Assembly: GCA_028527945.1 (NCBI GenBank)
Contig: JAQQAK010000008.1
Span: forward strand, 1-7,845
From: Spirochaetaceae bacterium
Lineage (GTDB): Bacteria > Spirochaetota > Spirochaetia > UBA9216
Direction: 5' to 3'
DNA: 7,845 nt
The notes beneath the pieces were generated by a model. It was given only the letters and a program-made list of their open reading frames with translations. It had not been told where the DNA came from and searched no databases. Numbering within the stretch: the first letter of the stretch is position 1; every line of letters begins with the position of its first letter. Shown here piece after piece: positions 1 to 6,613 of the stretch. The position numbers were made by a program, and so were the translations under genes.

Positions 1-619
1 GCTGATATTTATCTGCGCTTAGTTTTTTAGGATTGCTTTTAAAAGAATATCCATCAAGTCCAGGAATATTGAACTCAAGTGTTTTTAGACTTTTTTCAAA
101 CTCAAATGTTATATCCAGTACACATTCTTCTGATAGAAAAACTTTACTTCTGTCAAACGCAAGAAGAAGTCTAAAATCTTCGGATGTTTCAGGAATTTTA
201 ACTCTAAGTGTTAAGTTATTTGATTTTAGATGCTGATTGTCGACATCTAATTCAATCGAAGGAATTTTTATAATTCCAGCTATTCTCGGAGTCAACTGAT
301 ATTGATAAACATATGCTTTCTGAACAGTTTTTGTAACACGTCCATTTATATTTGTTATAGAACTGCTACTCCTGTTTGTACCTCCAAGAGGAGTAACTCG
401 CACATTAGGTATACTAAGATCCGGCTGTACTGCTGAATCACTACCTTGAAGACTCAAAATTAATTTTACAGAATCACCAAGCCAAACTTCATCATTATCG
501 AGTTGAGCTGTAAGTGAAACTCCATTACTTTGAGAGTATAAACTTGATGTAATAAATACAAAACAAATTAAAAGTATAAGTTGTTCAAGTTTATTTGTTT
601 TACCAGTTTTTATCCGCAT
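1..619 (-). CDS. batD: BatD-like extracytoplasmic protein, N-terminal part (runs off the window)
   Basis: I read this by hand from the ATG at 617-619. The frame stays open for 206 codons to position 2, so the C-terminal half or more is outside the window; full BatD proteins are usually several hundred residues. GGAGGT at 627-632 lies 7 nt before the ATG and fixes the start, which sits 20 nt inside the end of batC. The product begins MRIKTGKTNK, then a hydrophobic stretch at about residues 14-25 ending LYSQSNG, a plausible export signal. The mature part has the pattern of BatD beta-sandwich repeats: VSLTAQLDNDEVWLGDSVKL, and later YQLTPRIAGIIKIPSIEL. In the family this is a membrane-anchored protein with its Ig-like domains outside the inner membrane, encoded with BatA, BatB and BatC. 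The C-terminal membrane anchor cannot be checked here. Family call fairly sure; function unknown. Confidence 0.85.
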   Translation of the reverse strand, partial: MRIKTGKTNKLEQLILLICFVFITSSLYSQSNGVSLTAQLDNDEVWLGDSVKLILSLQGSDSAVQPDLSIPNVRVTPLGGTNRSSSSITNINGRVTKTVQKAYVYQYQLTPRIAGIIKIPSIELDVDNQHLKSNNLTLRVKIPETSEDFRLLLAFDRSKVFLSEECVLDITFEFEKSLKTLEFNIPGLDGYSFKSNPKKLSADKYQ

Positions 620-1595
620 CAATAATACCTCCCATTTTATCAAGCCGGTTCTGCTCAGCCTCTCTTTGTGCTTCCTGATTCAGAATATCATCTGCTTCTT
701 TCTGTTCTTTTTCAGCTTGAGTCAAATATTGCTCAGCCTGTTTTTGGTACTGCTGAGCTTCATCACGCTTTCCTTGAGAAAGAGCATCAGCTGCTTTTTT
801 TTGAGCTTCAGCGGCCTTGTCTTGCCCGGCTTTTTCTGATTCTTGTTGCAACTGTTGTTGCTCTCTTGCCAGTGAATCATCAGATTCAGAGCCCTGCGAA
901 GACCTTTTTGTTAAATCTTTCTGCCTGTCCAGCATACTCCCCTGTTGCTGTTGGTCATTTTTTTGTTGCTGGTCATTCTGTTGTTGTTGACCGTTCAGTT
1001 GTTGTTGACCGTTCTGTTGTTGCTGGCCATCCTGTTGTTGTTGACCATTCTGCTGTTGTTGACCATTCTGCTGTTGCTGGCCATTCTGTTGTTGCTGGCC
1101 ATTCTGTTGTTGCTGACCGTTCTGCTGTTGCTGATCATTTTGCTGATTATTTTTACTTTTGTCTTTTTTATCTTTATCATTCTGTTGACTCTTATTTTGG
1201 TCTTTAGGCAGACTTGATATTTGCTTTCTGACAATCTCCATATTTTGTCTTGCCGACTTTCTCTGTTCTCTACCCAAAGAACCTATTTCAACAGATCGTT
1301 TTAGAGCATTATATGATTCCTCTAATAGCTGTCGCTTTTCTTGTATATCCTGCGACTTTTCTGCAAGCTGAGCTTTTACAGTTCCTTCATTATAATAGCC
1401 AGCTGAGGCTGTTTTATTGTTTGTAGACAAAGCCGCATTACTAAAAGCATCAGCAGCCTCCTTAAGTTTTCCATCATTATAAAGCTGTACGCCCTCAGTG
1501 AGAGATGAATTATCTTCAATCTGACCTTCTGAAAAAAGATTAAAAGAAGAAAACATAATTAATATTACAATGAGGAGTATATTCTTTTTTTTCAT
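600..1595 (-). CDS. batC: BatC-like TPR and coiled-coil protein with Gln/Asn hexapeptide repeats
   Basis: 331 residues. The ATG shares its bases with the batB stop (ATGA at 1592-1595), and a purine-rich GAGGAAGG site lies just upstream. Residues 1-22 (MKKKNILLIV, then hydrophobic to NLFSEG) look like a secretion signal. Residues about 31-110 are a TPR-like region (GVQLYNDGKLKEAADAFSNA, then YYNEGTVKAQLAE). Residues 130-152 are a Lys/Asp/Gln linker. Residues 153-218 are eleven six-residue repeats of type NGQQQQ. Residues about 240-320 are rich in Ala, Glu, Gln and Lys and should form a coiled coil, ending in DADKNW. Signal plus TPR is typical of BatC/BatE partners; the long Gln array is not part of the usual description. 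Likely role: an exported or periplasmic scaffold for the BatA/BatB membrane complex, inferred from position. The shared start and the 20-nt overlap with batD suggest coupled translation. Confidence 0.85.
   Translation of the reverse strand: MKKKNILLIVILIMFSSFNLFSEGQIEDNSSLTEGVQLYNDGKLKEAADAFSNAALSTNNKTASAGYYNEGTVKAQLAEKSQDIQEKRQLLEESYNALKRSVEIGSLGREQRKSARQNMEIVRKQISSLPKDQNKSQQNDKDKKDKSKNNQQNDQQQQNGQQQQNGQQQQNGQQQQNGQQQQNGQQQQDGQQQQNGQQQLNGQQQQNDQQQKNDQQQQGSMLDRQKDLTKRSSQGSESDDSLAREQQQLQQESEKAGQDKAAEAQKKAADALSQGKRDEAQQYQKQAEQYLTQAEKEQKEADDILNQEAQREAEQNRLDKMGGIIDADKNW
942..1139 (-). repeat. 18-bp tandem repeat, 11 in-frame units, inside batC
   Basis: Eleven units of 18 bp encode residues 153-218 of BatC, each a variant of Asn/Asp-Gly/Asp-Gln-Gln-Gln-Gln. 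The exceptions are one unit ending in Leu (residue 200) and one ending in Lys (residue 212). The units differ from each other mainly at third codon positions (CAA/CAG, AAT/AAC, GGC/GGT), so the array is not a fresh perfect duplication. On the plus strand it reads as TTG/CTG triplets and creates leucine-rich open frames that are not genes. Confidence 0.95.
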
Positions 1596-2608
1596 TTCCT
1601 TCCTCGCTGCTGTTGATATGAGTAACGTATAAATAGATATAGCAAAAGTAAGATTACTGCTGGCAACAAAAAGTACTGAAAGTTTTCATCATACTCAACG
1701 GTCTTCTGATCTTCAATAAAGCGTTTTTCCTGAGTTTTTATAAGAGAGCCATAAATTTCACCCATATCAAAAGCACCAGTTGAAACATTTAGATAACGTC
1801 CACCCTTAGTCGCAGCGGTCATCTTTCTTAAAGTATCAGCGTCAAGCCTGCTCCAAATCTCCTGACCTTTATATGTCAGAAAAATCTTTTTACCATTTTC
1901 ATCAGTTACAGGTATCCTCTTCCCCTGATTTTCATCACCTAAACCTATAGCTATCAAGCGGACTCCAGCCTCACCAAGCTTGTCAGCAGCTTTAAGAGGG
2001 TAACTTTCGTGATCTTCACCATCAGTAATTAGAATAATATCCTTATATCCACCCGTTGCGCCTTTAAAAACGTCATCAAGTGTTTTTCTAAGAGCGTCAC
2101 CTATCATACTGCCGCCTACAGACACAGATTCAGTGCTTAGTTCCTCTACAGATTGTTTGAAAAAACTGTAATCAAGCGTCAGTGGACATTTTACAACGGC
2201 TGTTCCGGCAAATGCTACAAGCCCAACACGGTCTCCATCTATGGCAGATAAGGCGTCAATAACAGCAAGTTTGGCTCTGGATAATCTGTCAGGATAAAGA
2301 TCTTCTGCGAGCATACTTTGTGAAACATCTATTACAAAAACTACATCCCGCCCTTTTCTTGAAATTTTGATTTCTTTCTGCCCCCAGCTGGGTCTTGCTG
2401 AAGCAAAAACAGCCGCAAACATTGAAATTGTTAATAATATTAATAGAAGAGTTTTTCTTCCTGTAAGAGATTTTTCTGATTGAGCGAAAAAACCGCTTAA
2501 AATCTTTTTACTCTTTATGATGCCGTATATTCCAGCAGCAAGTGCTACTGCCGGCAGCCATAACATCAATAAAGCTTTAGGATTTAACAATTGAAAAGGA
2601 GCATTCAT
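1592..2608 (-). CDS. batB: BatB-like vWA-domain inner-membrane protein
   Basis: 338 residues. The ATG overlaps the batA stop by 4 nt (2605-2608), and a strong AAGGAGG lies 5 nt upstream. Hydrophobic segments are at about residues 13-31, 53-71 and 311-328; between the second and third is a von Willebrand factor A domain (about 88-295). The metal-ion-dependent adhesion site is visible as DVSQS at 94-98 and ITDGED at 194-199. The third MIDAS loop reads GGSMIGDAL (165-173), with Ser where Thr is usual. The stretch RIPVTDENGK to RYLNV is typical of BatB. vWA domains of this kind bind a divalent metal and mediate protein contacts; in these loci they are the proposed partners of the MoxR ATPase. The C-terminus after the last membrane segment is short and basic (RYSYQQQRGRK). 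Which face of the membrane the vWA domain occupies is not settled by the sequence, as both flanks carry basic residues. Confidence 0.9.
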   Translation of the reverse strand: MNAPFQLLNPKALLMLWLPAVALAAGIYGIIKSKKILSGFFAQSEKSLTGRKTLLLILLTISMFAAVFASARPSWGQKEIKISRKGRDVVFVIDVSQSMLAEDLYPDRLSRAKLAVIDALSAIDGDRVGLVAFAGTAVVKCPLTLDYSFFKQSVEELSTESVSVGGSMIGDALRKTLDDVFKGATGGYKDIILITDGEDHESYPLKAADKLGEAGVRLIAIGLGDENQGKRIPVTDENGKKIFLTYKGQEIWSRLDADTLRKMTAATKGGRYLNVSTGAFDMGEIYGSLIKTQEKRFIEDQKTVEYDENFQYFLLPAVILLLLYLFIRYSYQQQRGRK

Positions 2609-3648
2609 GGAAGCCTCCTTAAAATGGTTGAATCAAGTATAACAGCGGCGGCTAACATTATTATTGAAAGAACAAGAAACTCAAAAAATAATTCCTTATA
2701 TTTATATTCTGTAAATGAAACAATTTGAGCTTTTTCCATCTGATCAATTTTTTCATATACAGCAGCAAGATCTTTTGCTGAGTCAGCTTCAAAATATTCA
2801 CCACCTGTTATTTTAGAAATTTCATTAAGAGTTTTTTTATCAACAGCTGATCCGATCGGAACCTTGCGCTTCCCAAAAAGACTATCCATTTCATAATAAG
2901 CAGTTCCGCCAAAACCTATAGAATAAATCTTAATGCCCCAGTTAGCCGCAAGCTCGGCAGCCTCACGTGGTGAGTATTTTCCTGTATTATTTTCTCCATC
3001 AGTTAAAAGAATAATAATTTTACTCTTTATCTCATATCCCTTTTCTGAGTCGTTGTTTTTTCCAACATTCTTAAGGCGGGCTGCGGCAAGCGCAATAGCA
3101 TCACCTATTGAAGTACCGTCATCTTCTTTTTTTGTCACTACATCAAGACCTGTTGTAAATTCTTTTAAAACATCATGTGATAGAGATAAGGGAGAAAGTG
3201 TATCAGCATACTTGGCAAAAGCAATAAGCCCAATAAGATCATCAGGTCGGCCTGATAATTCTTTACCATTACCAGCAATAAAACTGAGAAGATTCTTTTT
3301 CACTATATCCATACGTCTTATATAACTTGTGCCGTTTTCAATCTCAGCGGCCATACTTCCACTTCTATCAACAACAAGTTCCATTGCAACACCGCTAGTA
3401 ACTTTTCTAACCTCATCAAGCCTTTTCCTCGGACGAGCAAGCGCGGCAATCATAAAAAGACTGGCAAGAAAAAATAAAAGAGTTGGCAGCCATAAAAGAT
3501 TCTGCCTTAGTGATTTCTTTTCTATTAATAATGGATAAGAACTTGAAAAGGTAATGCCAGTATTATTATTTCTTTTTAGAATAACTAATATAAATAAAAG
3601 TACCAGTGGTATAACAAAAGCAAAAGCCCATGGTGATTCAAAGTTCAT
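2605..3648 (-). CDS. batA: BatA-like vWA-domain inner-membrane protein
   Basis: I start this at the ATG at 3646-3648 (347 residues, MNFESPWAFAF). GAGG lies 9 nt before it, and the family usually opens with a short polar stretch and then a membrane segment. An in-frame ATG at 3663 would add only MRLKR and has a poorer ribosome site. From the chosen start, membrane segments are at about 7-25, 52-70 and 321-340, with a vWA domain from about 87 to 305. MIDAS elements are all present: DRSGS at 94-98, Thr179 in DDGTSIGDA, and TDGEN at 216-220. The GFGG and VPIGSAVDKKTL stretches, and GGEYFEADS near the end of the domain, are BatA hallmarks. It overlaps the upstream lipoprotein-like gene by 11 nt and batB by 4 nt. 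Likely role: metal-dependent docking subunit of the membrane Bat complex, together with BatB. Confidence 0.9.
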   Translation of the reverse strand: MNFESPWAFAFVIPLVLLFILVILKRNNNTGITFSSSYPLLIEKKSLRQNLLWLPTLLFFLASLFMIAALARPRKRLDEVRKVTSGVAMELVVDRSGSMAAEIENGTSYIRRMDIVKKNLLSFIAGNGKELSGRPDDLIGLIAFAKYADTLSPLSLSHDVLKEFTTGLDVVTKKEDDGTSIGDAIALAAARLKNVGKNNDSEKGYEIKSKIIILLTDGENNTGKYSPREAAELAANWGIKIYSIGFGGTAYYEMDSLFGKRKVPIGSAVDKKTLNEISKITGGEYFEADSAKDLAAVYEKIDQMEKAQIVSFTEYKYKELFFEFLVLSIIMLAAAVILDSTILRRLP

Positions 3649-4516
3649 TCTCTTCAGCCTCATTTAGTTCTTTAATAACTTTTTGGTACATAGAATACAA
3701 AGCTTGTCTACCTTCTTCATCTGATATTCCATTTCTTGAAAATCGTGCTCTTTCAGAAAGCTTCCGTATTTTTTCATCAGGAATAACCGGCATTATTTTC
3801 GATAACGCAGAGAATGCGTCTTTTAACTCAAATGGCTCGCTATTGTCTATATATTTATTCCTAAAATCTTCAACAAGTTCAGCCTTTGTTGGAACTTTTA
3901 TTTTTTCAGAATATTTTTTCTTTCTATGCTTTACAATAAAAACAATAACTCCCACAATCACTAATAAAAATAAAACTGAGAGAGCAATTATTAAAATTAT
4001 TTTTCTGTTACCACTTTCCTTAGGAATATAAAGTGGCGCAAGTTTCAGTTCTGTCTCAGAACTATCAAAAGCAGACACAACATTCACAGATATTTCATCT
4101 GTATCTATCTCATCAGGAAACTGTACCTTCAAAGAAGGAAAAACAACCTCTCCAGGAAGCCATGCTTCAATATTAAAAATAATTTCAGACATGAGTTTAC
4201 CATCATCAGTACTTACAGCTGCTTTTTCATCAGTTGAATTTATAACAGTGTTCGAATATTTTTCAGAAGAATCTGTATCAGGAGGCAAAAGTATATACTT
4301 TGTTCCACTCGGATAGGTAATTCTCAGAATAATATCAAAACTGCTTCCATATTCAATATTACCAGTTGGATATTCAAGCGCAATGCTATAGGAGCCTCTT
4401 CCATAACTGTCCAGTTGTAAATGTGTATCGTTAGTATTGCTCTCAGCTCTTTGCCCGGAACAGCCTAAAAAGAAAAATGCATAAAGAACTATAAAAGGGA
4501 TATAGATTTTTCTCAT
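3638..4516 (-). CDS. Lipoprotein-like, single-span membrane protein of the bat operon, function unknown
   Basis: 292 residues. The ATG overlaps the DUF58 stop (ATGA, 4513-4516), with a strong GGGAGGG site about 6 nt upstream. Residues 1-19 form a signal with a loose lipobox, FFLGC with Cys19, as is common in spirochaetes. Residues about 30-160 are a beta-rich outer domain ending IEAWLPGEVVFPSLKVQF and then a D...S..V.V.S pattern, resembling the Ig-like repeats of BatD. A second hydrophobic helix lies at about 173-195, followed by HRKKK and a charged, helical tail of about 97 residues (197-292). So the chain could be anchored twice: lipid at the N-terminus, helix in the middle, cytoplasmic tail. 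I recognise no named family with certainty. Small BatD-like or DUF4381-like genes occupy similar places between DUF58 and vWA genes elsewhere. Inferred role: links the outer part of the complex to MoxR/DUF58 in the cytoplasm. Confidence 0.75.
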   Translation of the reverse strand: MRKIYIPFIVLYAFFFLGCSGQRAESNTNDTHLQLDSYGRGSYSIALEYPTGNIEYGSSFDIILRITYPSGTKYILLPPDTDSSEKYSNTVINSTDEKAAVSTDDGKLMSEIIFNIEAWLPGEVVFPSLKVQFPDEIDTDEISVNVVSAFDSSETELKLAPLYIPKESGNRKIILIIALSVLFLLVIVGVIVFIVKHRKKKYSEKIKVPTKAELVEDFRNKYIDNSEPFELKDAFSALSKIMPVIPDEKIRKLSERARFSRNGISDEEGRQALYSMYQKVIKELNEAEENEL

Positions 4517-5397
4517 CTTTTACCCTCCCGCTCTGAAAAGAATCTTGAAAGTTTATTGATGTATTCTTCAGAAATATCAAGCGAAAGAAAATCAGAATTA
4601 TATTTATGAAACTCTTTCTTAAGAGTTATAAGTCGTTCATCAAAACGTTTTTCATAATCTTTGCGAACATTCTTGTCTGAAGTATCTATTATTCTTGTTC
4701 GTCCAGTCTCAGAATCTGTAAGACTTATCATTCCGGCCCTCGGAAGAGAACGTTCAACCGGATCATATAAATATATAGGAACAATCTCATGTTTTCGTGA
4801 AGAAACCTTAAACTGATCCCAAAATCCTTGATCATAAAAATCAGAAAGTAAAAAAACTATACTGCGTCTGTTTGCTACTCGTCCAAGATACTCAAGAGAA
4901 GATGCTATCGATGTTGTATGCCCTTCAGCTTTGTGACTCAAAAGCTCTCGAACCATATGCATTGTATGAGTCATCCCCCTTCCGGGTGGAATAAAAAGTT
5001 CTGTTTCATTTGAAAAAAGAAGCAAAGACGTTCGGTCATTATTTCTTGATGCTGAAAAAGATAAAACTGATACGATCTCCGCAGCAATCTCGGCGCGAGT
5101 CTTATCACCGCTTCCGAAGCGGCTTGAAGGAGAAACATCAACCAAGAAATAAATTGATAGTTCCCGTTCTTCTCGATACCGTTTTATATGAGGATACCCG
5201 GCTCTGGCTGTTACATTCCAGTCTATAGAACGGATTTCATCACCTGGTTGATATTCTCTAACCTCTTCAAACTCAAGCCCCATTCCCTTAAAAGCACTTT
5301 CAAACTCACCAGCAAAAATAGATGTTACCCGTTGCCTGGTCATTATGCGGATCAATTCAACTTTTTTAAGAATCTCTTTATCAATTGATGCGTTCAT
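4513..5397 (-). CDS. DUF58 family protein (vWA-like fold), MoxR-associated
   Basis: 294 residues, ATG at 5395-5397, 14 nt after the moxR stop. No good Shine-Dalgarno sequence precedes it (only GGAT), unlike every other bat gene here, so it may depend on ribosomes finishing moxR. The DUF58 signature is clear: REYQPGDEIRSIDW at 47-60, followed by the conserved basic stretch HIKRYREERE (70-79). A vWA-like core follows, with DVSPSS at 87-92 giving the DxSxS metal site, TTSIASSL at about 161-168, and FLLSDFYD at 182-189. There is no signal peptide and no membrane segment, so the protein is probably cytoplasmic. DUF58 genes next to moxR are one of the most frequent arrangements in bacteria, and the protein is thought to be a MoxR partner or adaptor; its biochemical activity is not established. 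The C-terminal third (about 225-294) is charged and helical. Confidence 0.93.
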   Translation of the reverse strand: MNASIDKEILKKVELIRIMTRQRVTSIFAGEFESAFKGMGLEFEEVREYQPGDEIRSIDWNVTARAGYPHIKRYREERELSIYFLVDVSPSSRFGSGDKTRAEIAAEIVSVLSFSASRNNDRTSLLLFSNETELFIPPGRGMTHTMHMVRELLSHKAEGHTTSIASSLEYLGRVANRRSIVFLLSDFYDQGFWDQFKVSSRKHEIVPIYLYDPVERSLPRAGMISLTDSETGRTRIIDTSDKNVRKDYEKRFDERLITLKKEFHKYNSDFLSLDISEEYINKLSRFFSEREGKR

Positions 5398-5411
5398 GCA
5401 AGATATCCGAA

Positions 5412-6413
5412 TTATGGAGTTGGAAGCTTGTTAATTATCATATTTATGATTTGATCTGAACTAAGCCCTTCTGCCTCAGCCTCATAACTTGGTATAAGCC
5501 TATGCCGCAAAACATCATAAGAGAGTTCTTTTACATCTTCAGGAACAACAAACATTCGCCCCTTTAAAAGAGCGCTGGCCTTTGCTGCCAACGTAAGAAA
5601 AATTGTAGCACGTGGAGAAGCTCCATATTTGATCAGATGTTCAGCTTCAATTCCATAGGCTGACGGTTGACGACCTGCCTGAATGATATCAACAATATAT
5701 TCTTCAATTGAAGGTTCTATGTGAACATTATCAAGAAAATTCCTTACAACAAGTACATCTTCAGCAGTAGCAACTGTTTCTATTTCAGCCTTAGGAGCTG
5801 ACTTTGCCATCATCCTTAAAATACTAAGCTCTTCAGCCTTATCAGGATAGGTTATCTTAACCTTTAGCATAAAACGGTCAACTTGTGCCTCAGGCAGAGG
5901 ATATGTACCTTCCTGCTCTATAGGATTCTGAGTAGCCATAACCATAAAAGGTTCATCTAATTTCCAGGTTTCGTCTCCAATTGTTACCTGACGTTCCTGC
6001 ATTGATTCAAGTAGCGCTGACTGAACTTTTGCCGGAGCACGATTTATTTCATCAGCTAAAATCATATTACTAAAAACAGGACCTTTCTTTGGAGAGAACT
6101 CTCCTGTCTTGGGGTTATAAATCAATGTTCCAAGAATATCAGCCGGTAAAAGATCCGGTGTAAACTGTATTCGCTTAAAATCAAGACCAAGTGTTTTAGA
6201 AAGGGTGTTTACGCTGAGAGTTTTTGCGAGTCCAGGAACACCTTCAATAAGAATGTGCTGGTTACAAATTAGAGCTATCAGCATACGGTTAACAAGATAA
6301 TCCTGTCCGACAAGAACTTTTCTTATCTCTTTTTCAATCTGAAGAATCTTGTTAAGTTCTTCCGGAAGTTCTATTTTTCCATCGCTAAGGTATATAGTCT
6401 GATCATCAGCCAT
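5412..6413 (-). CDS. moxR: MoxR-family AAA+ ATPase
   Basis: 333 residues, a normal length for the family. The ATG at 6411-6413 has AGGAG 7 nt upstream. Motifs in order: Walker A GVPGLAKT at 58-65, Walker B MILADEIN at 117-124, the MoxR stretch RAPAKVQSALLESMQERQVT (125-144), sensor 1 ATQNP at 160-164, EAQVDRF at 175-181, and the lid/sensor 2 region GASPRAT at 264-270. All catalytic elements look intact. MoxR proteins are cytoplasmic hexameric ATPases thought to remodel or mature client proteins together with vWA-domain partners; here the DUF58, BatA and BatB products are the obvious candidates. It is the first gene of the bat operon. A good promoter (6504-6532) and an inverted repeat lie upstream, giving a predicted leader of about 84 nt. 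Confidence 0.96.
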   Translation of the reverse strand: MADDQTIYLSDGKIELPEELNKILQIEKEIRKVLVGQDYLVNRMLIALICNQHILIEGVPGLAKTLSVNTLSKTLGLDFKRIQFTPDLLPADILGTLIYNPKTGEFSPKKGPVFSNMILADEINRAPAKVQSALLESMQERQVTIGDETWKLDEPFMVMATQNPIEQEGTYPLPEAQVDRFMLKVKITYPDKAEELSILRMMAKSAPKAEIETVATAEDVLVVRNFLDNVHIEPSIEEYIVDIIQAGRQPSAYGIEAEHLIKYGASPRATIFLTLAAKASALLKGRMFVVPEDVKELSYDVLRHRLIPSYEAEAEGLSSDQIINMIINKLPTP

Positions 6414-6455
6414 AGTCTCACTCCTGTAGCTATTATATTTACATTTGAATATCTT

Positions 6456-6494
6456 TGAAAATCTCTAAAGACTTACAGCCTTTGGAGATTTTCA
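6456..6494. repeat. 15-bp inverted repeat with 9-nt loop in the moxR upstream region
   Basis: The arms are 6456-6470 and 6480-6494. Read as plus-strand RNA, all 15 positions pair, with one G-U wobble (6466 with 6484), and GTTTTTA follows. Read as minus-strand RNA, the wobble becomes a C-A mismatch, leaving 14 of 15 pairs, and no T-run follows. In the minus direction it sits at the very 5' end of the predicted moxR transcript, where it could protect or regulate the message. In the plus direction it looks like an intrinsic terminator, although there is no plus-strand gene in the window for it to serve. Confidence 0.7.
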
Positions 6495-6503
6495 GTTTTT
6501 ATA

Positions 6504-6532
6504 AATATAAGAACTTCATACGCATGAGTCAA
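6504..6532 (-). promoter_or_regulatory. Predicted sigma-70-type promoter of the bat operon
   Basis: On the minus strand, TTGACT (6527-6532) and TATATT (6504-6509) are separated by exactly 17 nt. Each box matches the consensus at five of six bases. Transcription would begin near 6497, giving a leader of about 84 nt before the moxR ATG that opens with the inverted repeat 6456-6494. This is the best promoter match in the 200-bp spacer. It is predicted from sequence only. Confidence 0.6.
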
Positions 6533-6560
6533 TAACCAGACAACAGTTTTAAGGATTTAT

Positions 6561-6600
6561 ATCCCCTATAATGGACTATACAACCCTATTTAACCCTATA
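6561..6600. repeat. Four 10-bp tandem repeats upstream of the bat promoter
   Basis: On the plus strand, 6561-6600 divides into four 10-bp blocks: ATCCCCTATA, ATGGACTATA, CAACCCTATT, TAACCCTATA. The core CCCTAT recurs at 6564, 6584 and 6594, with the degenerate GACTAT at 6574. The 10-bp period puts each core on nearly the same face of the DNA helix. The array lies about 67-103 bp upstream of the predicted bat transcription start and just after the yhhQ stop codon. That position would suit activator or other protein binding; no known regulator is recognised. Confidence 0.5.
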
Positions 6601-6613
6601 AACCTGTTTTATA

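Noticed and set aside
942..1139. The regular array as a CRISPR
   Set aside because: The units are 18 bp with no spacers, they stay in frame, and they encode a simple hexapeptide inside an intact gene.
945..1217. Plus-strand frames with long leucine/isoleucine repeats that look like a membrane protein
   Set aside because: They are the antisense reading of the CAA/CAG-rich repeat in batC. There is no ribosome site, and the minus-strand frame has clear domain structure.
3630..4031. Plus-strand frame of 133 codons opposite the lipoprotein-like gene and batA start
   Set aside because: It is an antisense shadow of two well-supported genes, with no ribosome site and Ser/Phe-rich composition typical of reversed coding sequence.
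6432..6437. Perfect TATAAT on the minus strand just before moxR
   Set aside because: The matching -35 position (6455-6460, TTTCAA) is poor, and transcription would start at the ribosome site itself, leaving a leader of only about 12 nt.
6556..6583. Second promoter-like pair TTGTAT/TATAAA with 16-nt spacing upstream of moxR
   Set aside because: It is possible, but a weaker match than TTGACT/TATATT at 6504-6532, and its -35 lies in the tandem repeats; I did not list it as a feature.
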